From Thiomargarita sp. (GTDB taxonomy: Bacteria; Pseudomonadota; Gammaproteobacteria; Beggiatoales; Beggiatoaceae): DNA of 32,226 nucleotides. Of the stretch, positions 1 to 7,985 are shown piece by piece. The notes beneath the pieces were generated by a model. It searched no databases and was not told the DNA's origin. It saw only the letters and a program-made list of their open reading frames with translations. Made by a program: the position numbers and the translations under genes. The DNA is taken from assembly GCA_020721045.1 (NCBI GenBank), contig DYNN01000028.1, forward strand, positions 1 to 32,226. The letters are read 5' to 3'. How positions within the stretch are numbered: position 1 is the first letter of the stretch; the number at the start of each line of letters is the position of its first letter.

Positions 1-93
1 AAGGGGGATTGAGGGGGATTTTTTATATTTCAATTACTTAAATCCCCCATGCCCCTTTAAAAAAGGGGGGAAACGCTTAACTTAATGGCATTG
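1..93. repeat. Right-hand part of a MITE-like inverted-repeat element
   Basis: This stretch carries the right portion of an element whose left portion is seen at 8592-8674 and 32173-32226. The run of G's followed by the T-rich segment and 'caattactt' at 3-40 matches 8634-8673 except for one extra G in the 8641 copy. The end at 76-87 (cttaacttaatg) is the exact reverse complement of the 12-base start of the other copies (cattaagttaag), so the full element has terminal inverted repeats. It has no coding capacity. I infer a non-autonomous palindromic element, because no transposase is present. Confidence 0.7.
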
Positions 94-185
94 ACGCTAA
101 TCACCATAACGCCATTTGACCCAAGCCATTTGACTCAGGTATAGTAAAAAACTACTTAGAACGATATTATAATCAAGGAATAATA

Positions 186-2729
186 ATGCAACAAACATTC
201 TTAGAACGACTCAAAACGCATGTTTTACTTTGTGATGGCGGTACTGGTACGCTCATTCAAGCAAGAGATTGGGATGTGGAAAAGGATTTCTTAGGATTGG
301 AAAATTGCTCAGAAATTTTATGTGAAACGAGACCCGATTTTGTCAAAGAAATACACCGTATATATTACCAAGCCGGCGCAGATTGCGTAGAAACAAATAC
401 TTTTGGCTCAAACAAGGTCGTTTTTGCAGAATTTGATTTAGTTGAAAAAACTTACCAACTCAATAAATTAGCTGCTGAACTGGCACGTGAAGTTGCCAAT
501 GAATTTACGACAGATGACTGGCCCCGCTATGTTTTAGGTTCAATTGGTCCCGGCACCAAATTACCCAGTTTAGGTCACATCAGTTACGACACATTGGTTG
601 ATTCTTACGCTGAACAAGCACGTGGATTAATTGACGGAAAAGTCGATGTTTTTTTACTAGAAACTAATCAAGATTTGCTAACAATAAAAGCAGCCATTCA
701 AGGCTGTCGAATTGCCATGCGTGAACGCAACGTGAGCTTACCCATTATGGCACAAGTCACCATTGAAACCACAGGCACCATGCTGGTTGGCTCAGACATT
801 GGTTGTGCAGTGACCACATTAGCCGCAATGGATGTTGATTTTATTGGGCTTAATTGTGCAACTGGACCTGCAGAAATGGCAGAACATGTAAAATATTTAG
901 GCGAAAATTATCCCGGTTTAATTTCTGTCTTGCCTAATGCAGGATTACCGATCTTAGTCGATGGAAAAACTGAATACCCGCTGGAACCTTATGAACTTGC
1001 CGAATGGCAGCAACGTTTTGTTGAAGAAGACGGTGTTAGTTTAATCGGTGGTTGTTGCGGTACTACACCAGATCATATCAAAGCTTTACGCACGATGTTA
1101 GATGCACGCCCTAATTCTGCACCAAAAGTACGCCAAGTCACACTAGTCCCGGCAGTTAGCTCACTTTATACCAGCGTAGAATTACGACAAGAAAATAGCG
1201 TATTTGCTATTGGTGAACGCTCAAATGCTAACGGTTCTAAGAAATTTAGAGACTTATTAGCCATGGAAGATTGGGACGCATTAACCGCCATTGGACGCGA
1301 ACAAGTCAAAGAAAGCTCCCACGCCCTAGACGTTTGTGTTGCCTACGTTGGCAGACCCGAAGCCCGTGATATGAGTGAAGTACTTTCTCGCTATCGAGGA
1401 CAAGTTAGCGTACCCTTAGTGATTGATTCTACAGAAATTGAAGTTATGGAAACTGCACTCAAATTTATGGGTGGCAAATGCATTATCAATTCCATCAACT
1501 TTGAAGATGGCGAAGAAAGACCCGCTAAAATTCTCGCTTTAGCTAAACAATTTGGAGCTGCCGTCGTTGCTTTAACCATTGACGAAGAAGGGATGGCAAA
1601 AACTGTCGAGAAAAAATTGGCAATTGCTCATCGTTTACATGATTTTGCGGTGAATCAACATGGATTGCCAGCTTCAGATTTACTCTTCGATCCCTTAACT
1701 TTCACCATCGCTACAGGGGTTGAAGAAGATCGTTTGCACGGCGTAAACACATTAGATGCTATTGAAAAAATTTCGCAAACCCTACCCGATTGTCAAATTG
1801 TATTAGGTTTATCCAATATTTCTTTTGGGCTTAAAGTCGCAGCAAGGCATATTTTAAATTCAGTTTTTTTACACCACGCACAACAACGTGGTATGACAGC
1901 CGCGATTATTCATGTTTCTAAAATTAAACCCTTGCACAAAATTGATCCACAACAACGAGAAGCAGCAGAAGATTTAATTTTTAATCGCTGGACTCATAAC
2001 AAAGAGCCACTATTATATTTTATTGATTTATTTAAAGATATTAAATTAACTGATACTGTAGTTAAAAAAGCAACTACGATTGAAGAAGCCTTAAAACAAC
2101 GCATTATTGATGGCGACAAACAAGGATTAAATGAAGATTTAGCCAAAGCAATGGAAAAATACACGCCATTAGAGATAATTAACACTTTTCTCTTAGATGG
2201 AATGCGCGTTGTGGGCGAATTATTTGGTGCTGGAGAAATGCAACTTCCCTTTGTTTTACAATCAGCTGAAACCATGAAAGCCTCTGTAGCTTACTTAGAG
2301 CAATTTATGGAAAAAATAGAAGGGCAGGAAAAGGGTATTATGGTACTGGCGACGGTCAAAGGGGATGTTCATGATATTGGAAAAAATCTGGTAGACATCA
2401 TTTTAACCAATAATGGCTACAAAGTGGTCAATATTGGCATTAAACAACCACTACAAAGTATTTTAGAAGCTGCCAAAACGCATCAAGCCGACGTGATTGG
2501 TATGTCAGGTTTGCTGGTAAAATCGACTGTCATTATGAGAGAAAATTTAGAAGAAATGAAGCGATTGGGTATCACTACTCCCGTTATTTTAGGCGGTGCT
2601 GCATTAACGCGACGCTACGTGGAAAATGAATGTCGTGCCAGTTATAGCGTCCCTGAAAATGTCCATTATGCAAAAGATGCGTTTTCTGGCTTAAATTTAA
2701 TGAATAAAATCATGACAAAATTTAATTAG
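186..2729 (+). CDS. metH: Cobalamin-dependent methionine synthase, short form without the reactivation domain
   Basis: The product transfers a methyl group from methyltetrahydrofolate to homocysteine through cobalamin in the cytoplasm. Three modules are visible. The homocysteine/zinc domain spans about 1-310, with zinc-ligand cysteines C224 (GLNC) and C290-C291 (GGCCG). The pterin-binding barrel spans about 335-600, starting at FAIGERSNANG. The cap and B12-binding domains span about 640-840, with the D-x-H-x-x-G motif at 727-732 placing H729 as the lower cobalt ligand. The protein is 847 residues and stops right after the B12 domain; E. coli MetH has about 1,227 and a C-terminal AdoMet-binding reactivation domain. 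AAGGAA at 175-180 supports the ATG. The gene converges on tamA with a terminator between them. Methionine synthase is the best call; automatic pipelines may label such short forms dihydropteroate synthase. Confidence 0.9.
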   Translation: MQQTFLERLKTHVLLCDGGTGTLIQARDWDVEKDFLGLENCSEILCETRPDFVKEIHRIYYQAGADCVETNTFGSNKVVFAEFDLVEKTYQLNKLAAELAREVANEFTTDDWPRYVLGSIGPGTKLPSLGHISYDTLVDSYAEQARGLIDGKVDVFLLETNQDLLTIKAAIQGCRIAMRERNVSLPIMAQVTIETTGTMLVGSDIGCAVTTLAAMDVDFIGLNCATGPAEMAEHVKYLGENYPGLISVLPNAGLPILVDGKTEYPLEPYELAEWQQRFVEEDGVSLIGGCCGTTPDHIKALRTMLDARPNSAPKVRQVTLVPAVSSLYTSVELRQENSVFAIGERSNANGSKKFRDLLAMEDWDALTAIGREQVKESSHALDVCVAYVGRPEARDMSEVLSRYRGQVSVPLVIDSTEIEVMETALKFMGGKCIINSINFEDGEERPAKILALAKQFGAAVVALTIDEEGMAKTVEKKLAIAHRLHDFAVNQHGLPASDLLFDPLTFTIATGVEEDRLHGVNTLDAIEKISQTLPDCQIVLGLSNISFGLKVAARHILNSVFLHHAQQRGMTAAIIHVSKIKPLHKIDPQQREAAEDLIFNRWTHNKEPLLYFIDLFKDIKLTDTVVKKATTIEEALKQRIIDGDKQGLNEDLAKAMEKYTPLEIINTFLLDGMRVVGELFGAGEMQLPFVLQSAETMKASVAYLEQFMEKIEGQEKGIMVLATVKGDVHDIGKNLVDIILTNNGYKVVNIGIKQPLQSILEAAKTHQADVIGMSGLLVKSTVIMRENLEEMKRLGITTPVILGGAALTRRYVENECRASYSVPENVHYAKDAFSGLNLMNKIMTKFN

Positions 2730-2738
2730 TAGTGATAT

Positions 2739-2777
2739 GCAGCGAATTGTGCTTTGATACAGTTCGCTGCGACTTTT
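2739..2777 (+). terminator. Rho-independent terminator between metH and tamA
   Basis: A 12-base stem with one G-T wobble (2739-2750 paired with 2759-2770, arms gcagcgaattgt and acagttcgctgc) encloses an 8-base loop. It is followed two bases later by a T run at 2773-2777. It lies 10 bases after the metH stop codon, in the only gap between two convergent genes, so it probably ends metH transcription and may limit tamA read-through as well. Confidence 0.75.
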
Positions 2778-4543
2778 TACAAATCAGGTCCAATCGTAAT
2801 ATGTAAACGAAGAGGATAACCGTCGCGACTCAATGCAGTTGCCACATCGACGCGAATCAAACCCACCGGCGATAACCAACGAATACCAACTCCTACGCCA
2901 TGTTCTAAATCTTGTGAAAAATTATTAAACGCATTACCTACATCATAAAAAGTAGCAACACTCCATTTATCAATGATTTGATGCTCATATTCTAAACTGG
3001 CAGTCATTAAATGTTTACCGCCAATCACTCTGTCTTTATTATTTTTTGGACCCAATACTTGGTAATCATAACCACGCACACTGCGATCTCCGCCGGCAAA
3101 AAAGCGAATTGAAGAAGGTAACTTATTGAAATCACTTTTTAATAATTCGCCTGTCAACGTATATCCCAATTCACCACGCGCAATGACTCTTCCTTTAGCA
3201 CCAAATTTACGGATAAATACGCCGTTTAATTGAGTTTGTAAAAAAGAAGTATCAGAAATCACATTTTTGATTGCACCACGCAGATTTAATTGTATTTTTT
3301 GTCCATGTTTAGTATAAATACGATCATCTGCTTTTAAATAAACCCACCCAATACCCGGCATTAGTAAAATTGAATTTCCTTGTTCATCAGCAATCGTGAA
3401 TTTCTCCTTGCGATATTCTAAACTCATTGTTTCTGCTAATTCATAGTCTAACCACTGTCGTTTATGATGTTTATTAACGCTAGCAACCAAGGTTTTATTT
3501 TTGTTGCTGTCTGTCGTTTTATCTTCGTAACCCAATTGAAAACTTAAGTAATCATCCATTTCAATACCCGTGGGAATATAATATTCTGCACTGGCAGTAC
3601 CACCAATTTGTGATAATTGTATTTCTGATGAAAATCGATGACCATATTGATTAATATAACGTTTATCCCAACCTAAACTCCCACGAACGCCAGTATCTGT
3701 ACCATAACCAAGTGCACCAGAATATAAATTACGTTTACGCGGTATTAAAGTAGCTATAATCGGTATAATCCCGTCATCATTAGGATTAGCTTCTATATTC
3801 ACTTCTTCAAAATAATCGCTGTTAATCAGATTATTTTTAAAATTAAGCAGCTTTTTACTTAAATAGGTTTCTTGGGGCGAAAAAGTTAAAAAACGTTGCA
3901 AAAAGCCTTGATTAAATACTTCTTGAATAAAAACGATATCGCCAAAAAGATAACGCTTACCTGTATCAAAAGTGAGTAAAATTTGGCTAGTTTTATTTTG
4001 TTCATCAATTTGAATTTCATGTTTAGTAAAATTTGCATCAAAATAGCCATATTCAAGCGCAAAATTACGTAATTGCGTTTTACCTTGCTCATAGATAACT
4101 TGATTAAGAATATCTCCTTGTTTTAACGGAAATTTATTGATTAACTTTTTTAAGTTATCATCATCTTCACCCGCACCGTGAACAGCTAATTTTAACTGAT
4201 CAACATGGAGTGGTTCACCCAGTTGGATATGATAATGGGCGCGCCAAACTTCATTTTTATTAACGAATTCATTGGTCAAATTTTCGACAACTGTCACATC
4301 ATAGTAACCATAAGGTTTTAGAGCATTTTGGATTTCTGAAGTTGCCTGTTGATGTAATCGCTTGATTCGATTAGCGGATAAACGTGGATGATTTTTTTGT
4401 TGTTCCAACGTTAAAGTGGCTTGTACATTTTTAAGTAATTCGCCTTCAATACCGTCAATTTCAATTTCTATTTGCAGAGTAGCATGGGAAATTGAAGTTA
4501 AAAATAATAAAAAAATCAGTATGATATATTTAAAAAATGACAT
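2777..4543 (-). CDS. tamA: TamA-like Omp85 outer-membrane assembly protein
   Basis: This is a 588-residue outer-membrane protein of the Omp85/BamA superfamily. With TamB, TamA assists insertion of certain outer-membrane proteins and phospholipid transport. Residues 1-21 form a signal peptide ending in SHA. Residues 22 to about 265 form the POTRA region, and about 270-588 the 16-strand barrel. The lid-lock motif of the superfamily is at 484-492 (GGDRSVRGY), and the end is hydrophobic and aromatic-spaced as expected. The length matches E. coli TamA (577). tamB normally follows tamA directly, but here the next gene downstream is the convergent metH, so tamB must be elsewhere or absent. A small membrane-anchored gene lies 17 bases upstream and is probably co-transcribed. 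Confidence 0.88.
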   Translation of the reverse strand: MSFFKYIILIFLLFLTSISHATLQIEIEIDGIEGELLKNVQATLTLEQQKNHPRLSANRIKRLHQQATSEIQNALKPYGYYDVTVVENLTNEFVNKNEVWRAHYHIQLGEPLHVDQLKLAVHGAGEDDDNLKKLINKFPLKQGDILNQVIYEQGKTQLRNFALEYGYFDANFTKHEIQIDEQNKTSQILLTFDTGKRYLFGDIVFIQEVFNQGFLQRFLTFSPQETYLSKKLLNFKNNLINSDYFEEVNIEANPNDDGIIPIIATLIPRKRNLYSGALGYGTDTGVRGSLGWDKRYINQYGHRFSSEIQLSQIGGTASAEYYIPTGIEMDDYLSFQLGYEDKTTDSNKNKTLVASVNKHHKRQWLDYELAETMSLEYRKEKFTIADEQGNSILLMPGIGWVYLKADDRIYTKHGQKIQLNLRGAIKNVISDTSFLQTQLNGVFIRKFGAKGRVIARGELGYTLTGELLKSDFNKLPSSIRFFAGGDRSVRGYDYQVLGPKNNKDRVIGGKHLMTASLEYEHQIIDKWSVATFYDVGNAFNNFSQDLEHGVGVGIRWLSPVGLIRVDVATALSRDGYPLRLHITIGPDL

Positions 4544-4560
4544 TGTGATAAATTGAGAAG

Positions 4561-4902
4561 CTATTGCTTTGATGAAAAGTAATAGTTTGCGTGCATTTGT
4601 TCCAATTTGTATTTCAAGATTTCGCTAAATTCTACTGTGACGTTCTCATCATAATTAAGAACAATCTTTTCCTTTTGTTGAACAGTTTTTAGAACAATTT
4701 GCTCAAATTTTTGCATACTAATTTCTTTATTATCATAACGGATGGTATCGTCAGTTAAAAGAAAAGAAACCGTATTTTTTTGATCAATGATTTGTTGCGG
4801 ATTATCGGATTCTTTTCCAGTGTTATCTAATGAAAGATCGAAGTTAAAACGAGATAAAAGGACAATTATAATGCCTATTATGATAAAAGTAGTTGTTTTC
4901 AA
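4561..4902 (-). CDS. Small membrane-anchored protein upstream of tamA, weakly ExbD/TolR-like
   Basis: This 113-residue protein has one hydrophobic segment near the N-terminus (about 5-17), which would anchor a charged domain of about 90 residues in the periplasm. The soluble part alternates short beta-like and helical stretches (IRYDNKEISMQKFEQIV, then KIVLNYDENVTVEFSEILKY). This resembles the periplasmic domain of ExbD/TolR proteins, but the membrane-segment Asp typical of ExbD is not evident, so the resemblance is tentative. It ends 17 bases before the tamA start on the same strand, so the two probably form one transcript. No strong ribosome-binding site is seen before the ATG. Function unknown. 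Confidence 0.55.
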   Translation of the reverse strand: MKTTTFIIIGIIIVLLSRFNFDLSLDNTGKESDNPQQIIDQKNTVSFLLTDDTIRYDNKEISMQKFEQIVLKTVQQKEKIVLNYDENVTVEFSEILKYKLEQMHANYYFSSKQ

Positions 4903-5061
4903 ATTTTTTATCCATTTCCAAAAATCAAAAGAATATTAAGTGATTATTTTATTATAAACAATAGGTTATAAAATAAATTTGGCGAGTTGTATATTTATCA
5001 AATCAATATGAAAATTCATCTATCACAATATCCAATGATGATTTATACTTAATTCGCTGTA

Positions 5062-5089
5062 TTGTAAAATGTTGTAAAATTACTATAGT
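5062..5089 (+). promoter_or_regulatory. Possible sigma-70 promoter of the envelope cluster
   Basis: TTGTAA at 5062-5067 (4 of 6 to the -35 consensus) is followed after 16 bases by TATAGT at 5084-5089 (5 of 6 to the -10 consensus). It lies in the divergent gap between the minus-strand tamA group and the plus-strand cluster, about 100 bases upstream of the first gene. The gap is AT-rich, so chance matches are possible. I see nothing else distinct in 4903-5187. Confidence 0.35.
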
Positions 5090-5205
5090 CTGCGGATAGG
5101 TAAGCTGAAAAATTTAAATGATAGCATGAGTACACCAAAATACGATTAATTTTTAGCTAAAATGAAACATTAAAAAAGGATATTCTTATTAAAATCCATT
5201 ATCTT

Positions 5206-5904
5206 TTGAATAAATTAGCAATTCCATTGTTAATATTCTGCCTTTTCTTTATCTTAACAACTTTTCTTGCTTACTTTTATGCTATCGGTGGTGAGCAGAG
5301 ATTTTTGAGCTTTAATTTGCACAGAATTTTGAAATTACTGGATTTACGTGAAGAAAATACATTAGCGACTTGGTTTTCTAGCGTTTTATTTTTAGTAACG
5401 GGTCTTAGTTTTATGTTATTAGGTTGGGGACAAGGACAATTTTTCACTATTTCTACATTCACACGGCGCATTTTTCAAATGAGTGCAATTGGAGCGTGTT
5501 ATTTATCAGCTGATGAAATGGCAAGTATTCATGAAACTTTTGGACACTGGTTAGCCCGCATCGTGAATAGTGAAGTAGGCGCACCAATTGACACGCATGG
5601 TTTTTCGTGGGTATTGCTTTTCGCACCTGTGGGTATTTTTATGTTGTTGTGGTTAGCGACTTTACTTTATCGTTTGATTGCACAAATGCCTATAGATCAA
5701 GCGCGTAACCAAGCAAAATTCGCTTTATTAGGTGCGCTGATTTTTTTGCCGGGCGTATTTGCTTTAGAAATGATACAAGCCTATTTAGCCTATGTGAAGC
5801 TAGGTAGCAATATTTTCCCATGTTTTGAAGAAATGTTTGAAGTCTTTGGTATGTATGGACTTTTTTTGACAACCACGACTATCTCAACTCATTATCAATT
5901 ATGA
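5206..5904 (+). CDS. Multi-pass membrane protein with DE-x4-HE motif (first of tandem pair)
   Basis: The function is not recognised. The 232-residue protein has about six hydrophobic segments (near 4-26, 54-74, 88-102, 134-156, 171-192 and 212-226). Its most striking feature is D103-E104, H109-E110, G113 and W115 at the end of the third segment, plus E208, E209 and E212 before the last. Such paired acidic/His residues could bind a metal in the membrane; this is inference. The next gene carries the same motif with identical spacing. The reading frame has only a TTG here (5206). A good ribosome-binding site, AAGGA at 5176-5180, instead fits an in-frame ATT at 5188, which would add six residues (start MKIHYL). 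The stop overlaps the next start by four bases (ATGA), so translation is coupled. Confidence 0.7.
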   Translation: MNKLAIPLLIFCLFFILTTFLAYFYAIGGEQRFLSFNLHRILKLLDLREENTLATWFSSVLFLVTGLSFMLLGWGQGQFFTISTFTRRIFQMSAIGACYLSADEMASIHETFGHWLARIVNSEVGAPIDTHGFSWVLLFAPVGIFMLLWLATLLYRLIAQMPIDQARNQAKFALLGALIFLPGVFALEMIQAYLAYVKLGSNIFPCFEEMFEVFGMYGLFLTTTTISTHYQL

Positions 5905-6527
5905 CAACTTCACGCTCGCTCATTTTGTTAGCAATTATCATATATAGTTGTACTTTATTGTGGATTGAATGGTCAACTTCACAGGATTACGTGCGTAATT
6001 TTTTCACTGACATCAAGGGTGATGTATTATTTTACGCGGTCAATACAACATTAAGTGCATTTATTTTGTGGAGTACTGCGCTCCTATTCGGTATTTGTCT
6101 TTTATTCGTTGATCGTGTACAACAACCGCGTGAATTCTTTTTTTGTCTGTCACAAACTATAATATTTGCTTATTTGGGAATTGATGAACGTTTTTTATTA
6201 CATGAAAATTTAGGATATTGGCTACATCGTAACGACGCATATTTATTGCTTGGATTAGGTTTTATCGAACTTGGTTTACTCACTTGGTTGGGTAATGTGC
6301 GGCAACGTTCTCATAAAGCACAAGTTTTTTTAATCAGTGCCGCCGTCTTATTTGCAAGTATGATCTTTATCGATGCTAAATTACCCAGCCGCTTATTGTT
6401 TCGTTTATCTTTAGAAGATTTGACTAAATTATGGGCTGATTTATGCCTAGCACTTTTTGCTTGGGAAATTTTGTTAGAAAAAATTAATCGTTTAAAATCA
6501 ATAAATGAAAGCAATCTTATTCGCTAA
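5901..6527 (+). CDS. Multi-pass membrane protein with DE-x4-HE motif (second of tandem pair)
   Basis: This 208-residue protein has about six hydrophobic segments (near 6-22, 43-70, 78-94, 112-130, 140-157 and 175-192). It is a diverged relative of the preceding gene. The segment YLGIDERFLLHENLGYWLHR (91-110) matches the upstream protein's 99-118 at 10 of 20 positions, keeping D-E, H-E, G, W-L and R in register. Overall topology also matches, so an ancient tandem duplication is likely. It overlaps the upstream stop by 4 bases and the downstream start by 23 bases. I cannot assign a family. The setting next to glycan genes suggests an envelope role. Confidence 0.7.
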   Translation: MTTSRSLILLAIIIYSCTLLWIEWSTSQDYVRNFFTDIKGDVLFYAVNTTLSAFILWSTALLFGICLLFVDRVQQPREFFFCLSQTIIFAYLGIDERFLLHENLGYWLHRNDAYLLLGLGFIELGLLTWLGNVRQRSHKAQVFLISAAVLFASMIFIDAKLPSRLLFRLSLEDLTKLWADLCLALFAWEILLEKINRLKSINESNLIR

Positions 6528-7968
6528 TCGTGCTGGGGCTACGTTGCAGCCTTTGACTCAAAAAACATCAGTTGCATTATTGCCAATAGCCACCAAACCA
6601 ACTATTGCATATGCACTTGACGCTTTATTAATGACACCGATACGAGAAGTGATTATCGTTATTTCTTCATATGGTGGCAAAATAGAGCATTTACTTGGCG
6701 ATGGTACACACTGGAACATGCATTTTACCTACGCTCTCACGCGTGGTCAGGAAAATCCAATTGCTGTACTTGATCGTTTAGGATTAAGAGAAGATGAATA
6801 TTTATTAATACGTGGTGATATCTTATATGATGTGGCGATAGAAGAGTTTTTAATCGCAGCACAGACAACCTCTAGTAAAAAATCAGTTTATTTAACAATA
6901 GATGGAAAATTTACGGGTATTTGCTTATTACGACGACATGAACAAATATGGCGTGGCATTGCACTATTAAGTTGGGATACGGTCAGTTGGAAAGAATTTT
7001 CGCGTTTATACCCAGAAGTAACAACTATTGAACTAGAAGGCAAACTTTCTTTATTATCATCTCTCAAAGAATTTCACCAAACAAATCTTGACGTATTAGC
7101 CGGTCAATATCCTCAATTAGTACTGCCCGGTTGGTTGGTTCATCCACAATTACTCGTTGGACGACGCTCAGTTGTGCTTGGCAAAAATGAAGGTATCATT
7201 GGTGCTTTTTGTCGAATACATGAAAAGGCAACTTTAAAAAACGCCATTATTTGCGATGAAGTCATCGTTGACAGCAATGCACGCATACAAAATACAATTA
7301 TCTTATCCAATACTTATGTTGGTAAAACTGTTGAATTAAATAATACGATTGTTTGGGGAAATATGTTAATACGTGTTGACAATGACATTATTATTGAAAA
7401 TATTGATAGCTTATTACTCGCCAATTTAAACCATAGCACACTGAGAGTTTTTCTAACCAATTATTTTTACCGCTTTTTAGGCTTACTCATCTTTATCATC
7501 TCACTTCCTTTGTGGCCCCTAGCCTTATTGAGTGCGTTAGTGGAAAATCCGCGAAAACCACTTTATAAAGTCAAATTCAGAAGCCATTTACGAGAAATAG
7601 ATGAGCAAGGTCATGTTCACCCTCATCGATTTTTTGCTTGGGAATGGGCGACTTCAATTCCCTTATTTCGTCATCTACCCAAATTATTGCCAGTAATCAA
7701 AGGAAAAATTCGTCTAATTGGTGTGTCATTAGAAACAGATGAACAAGCAAAAAATCGCGTTCAACCCTATGAAAAAATTAGAGATGACACACCAGTTGGC
7801 TTATTAGGTCCCAGCCAAATTGGTTTATCAACCGATGCCACACAAGAAGAACGCTTACTCATTGAAGCCTATTATGCCCGCACCCGCCACTTAGGCAAAG
7901 ATATGTTATGGTTATTACGCGGCTTTTTCTGTTTATTTACCAAACGTGCGTGGTGGTCAAACCGTTAA
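6505..7968 (+). CDS. Nucleotidyltransferase-like / beta-helix / sugar transferase fusion protein
   Basis: This 487-residue protein appears to join three parts. Residues 1 to about 205 resemble sugar-nucleotide pyrophosphorylases (LQPLTQKTS at 14-22, LLPIATKP at 25-32, RGDILYD at 103-109). Residues about 210-305 look like a left-handed beta-helix with hexapeptide-type repeats. A membrane segment (about 322-346) then leads to a region like the bacterial sugar transferases that load a sugar-1-phosphate on polyprenyl phosphate: FRSHLREIDEQG (358-369), LPVIKGKIRLIG (395-406), and GLLGPSQIGLSTD followed by YYARTRHLGKDMLWLL (432-471). In the pyrophosphorylase part the usual G-x-G-T-R becomes RAGAT and P-K-P-L becomes SVAL, so the catalytic Arg and Lys appear lost and this part may be inactive or regulatory. 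The start inside the upstream gene implies coupled translation. The domain calls are from motif reading and are moderately certain. Confidence 0.72.
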   Translation: MKAILFANRAGATLQPLTQKTSVALLPIATKPTIAYALDALLMTPIREVIIVISSYGGKIEHLLGDGTHWNMHFTYALTRGQENPIAVLDRLGLREDEYLLIRGDILYDVAIEEFLIAAQTTSSKKSVYLTIDGKFTGICLLRRHEQIWRGIALLSWDTVSWKEFSRLYPEVTTIELEGKLSLLSSLKEFHQTNLDVLAGQYPQLVLPGWLVHPQLLVGRRSVVLGKNEGIIGAFCRIHEKATLKNAIICDEVIVDSNARIQNTIILSNTYVGKTVELNNTIVWGNMLIRVDNDIIIENIDSLLLANLNHSTLRVFLTNYFYRFLGLLIFIISLPLWPLALLSALVENPRKPLYKVKFRSHLREIDEQGHVHPHRFFAWEWATSIPLFRHLPKLLPVIKGKIRLIGVSLETDEQAKNRVQPYEKIRDDTPVGLLGPSQIGLSTDATQEERLLIEAYYARTRHLGKDMLWLLRGFFCLFTKRAWWSNR

Positions 7969-7985
7969 ACTGAAAAGAAAAATTC

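Noticed and set aside
130-173. Promoter for metH from TTGACT (130) and TATAAT (168)
   Set aside because: The spacing is 32 bases, and the TATAAT lies too close to the ribosome-binding site; no well-spaced pair was found.
1391-2275. Antisense reading frames within metH
   Set aside because: They run against a clear conserved gene, lack start signals and carry no domain.
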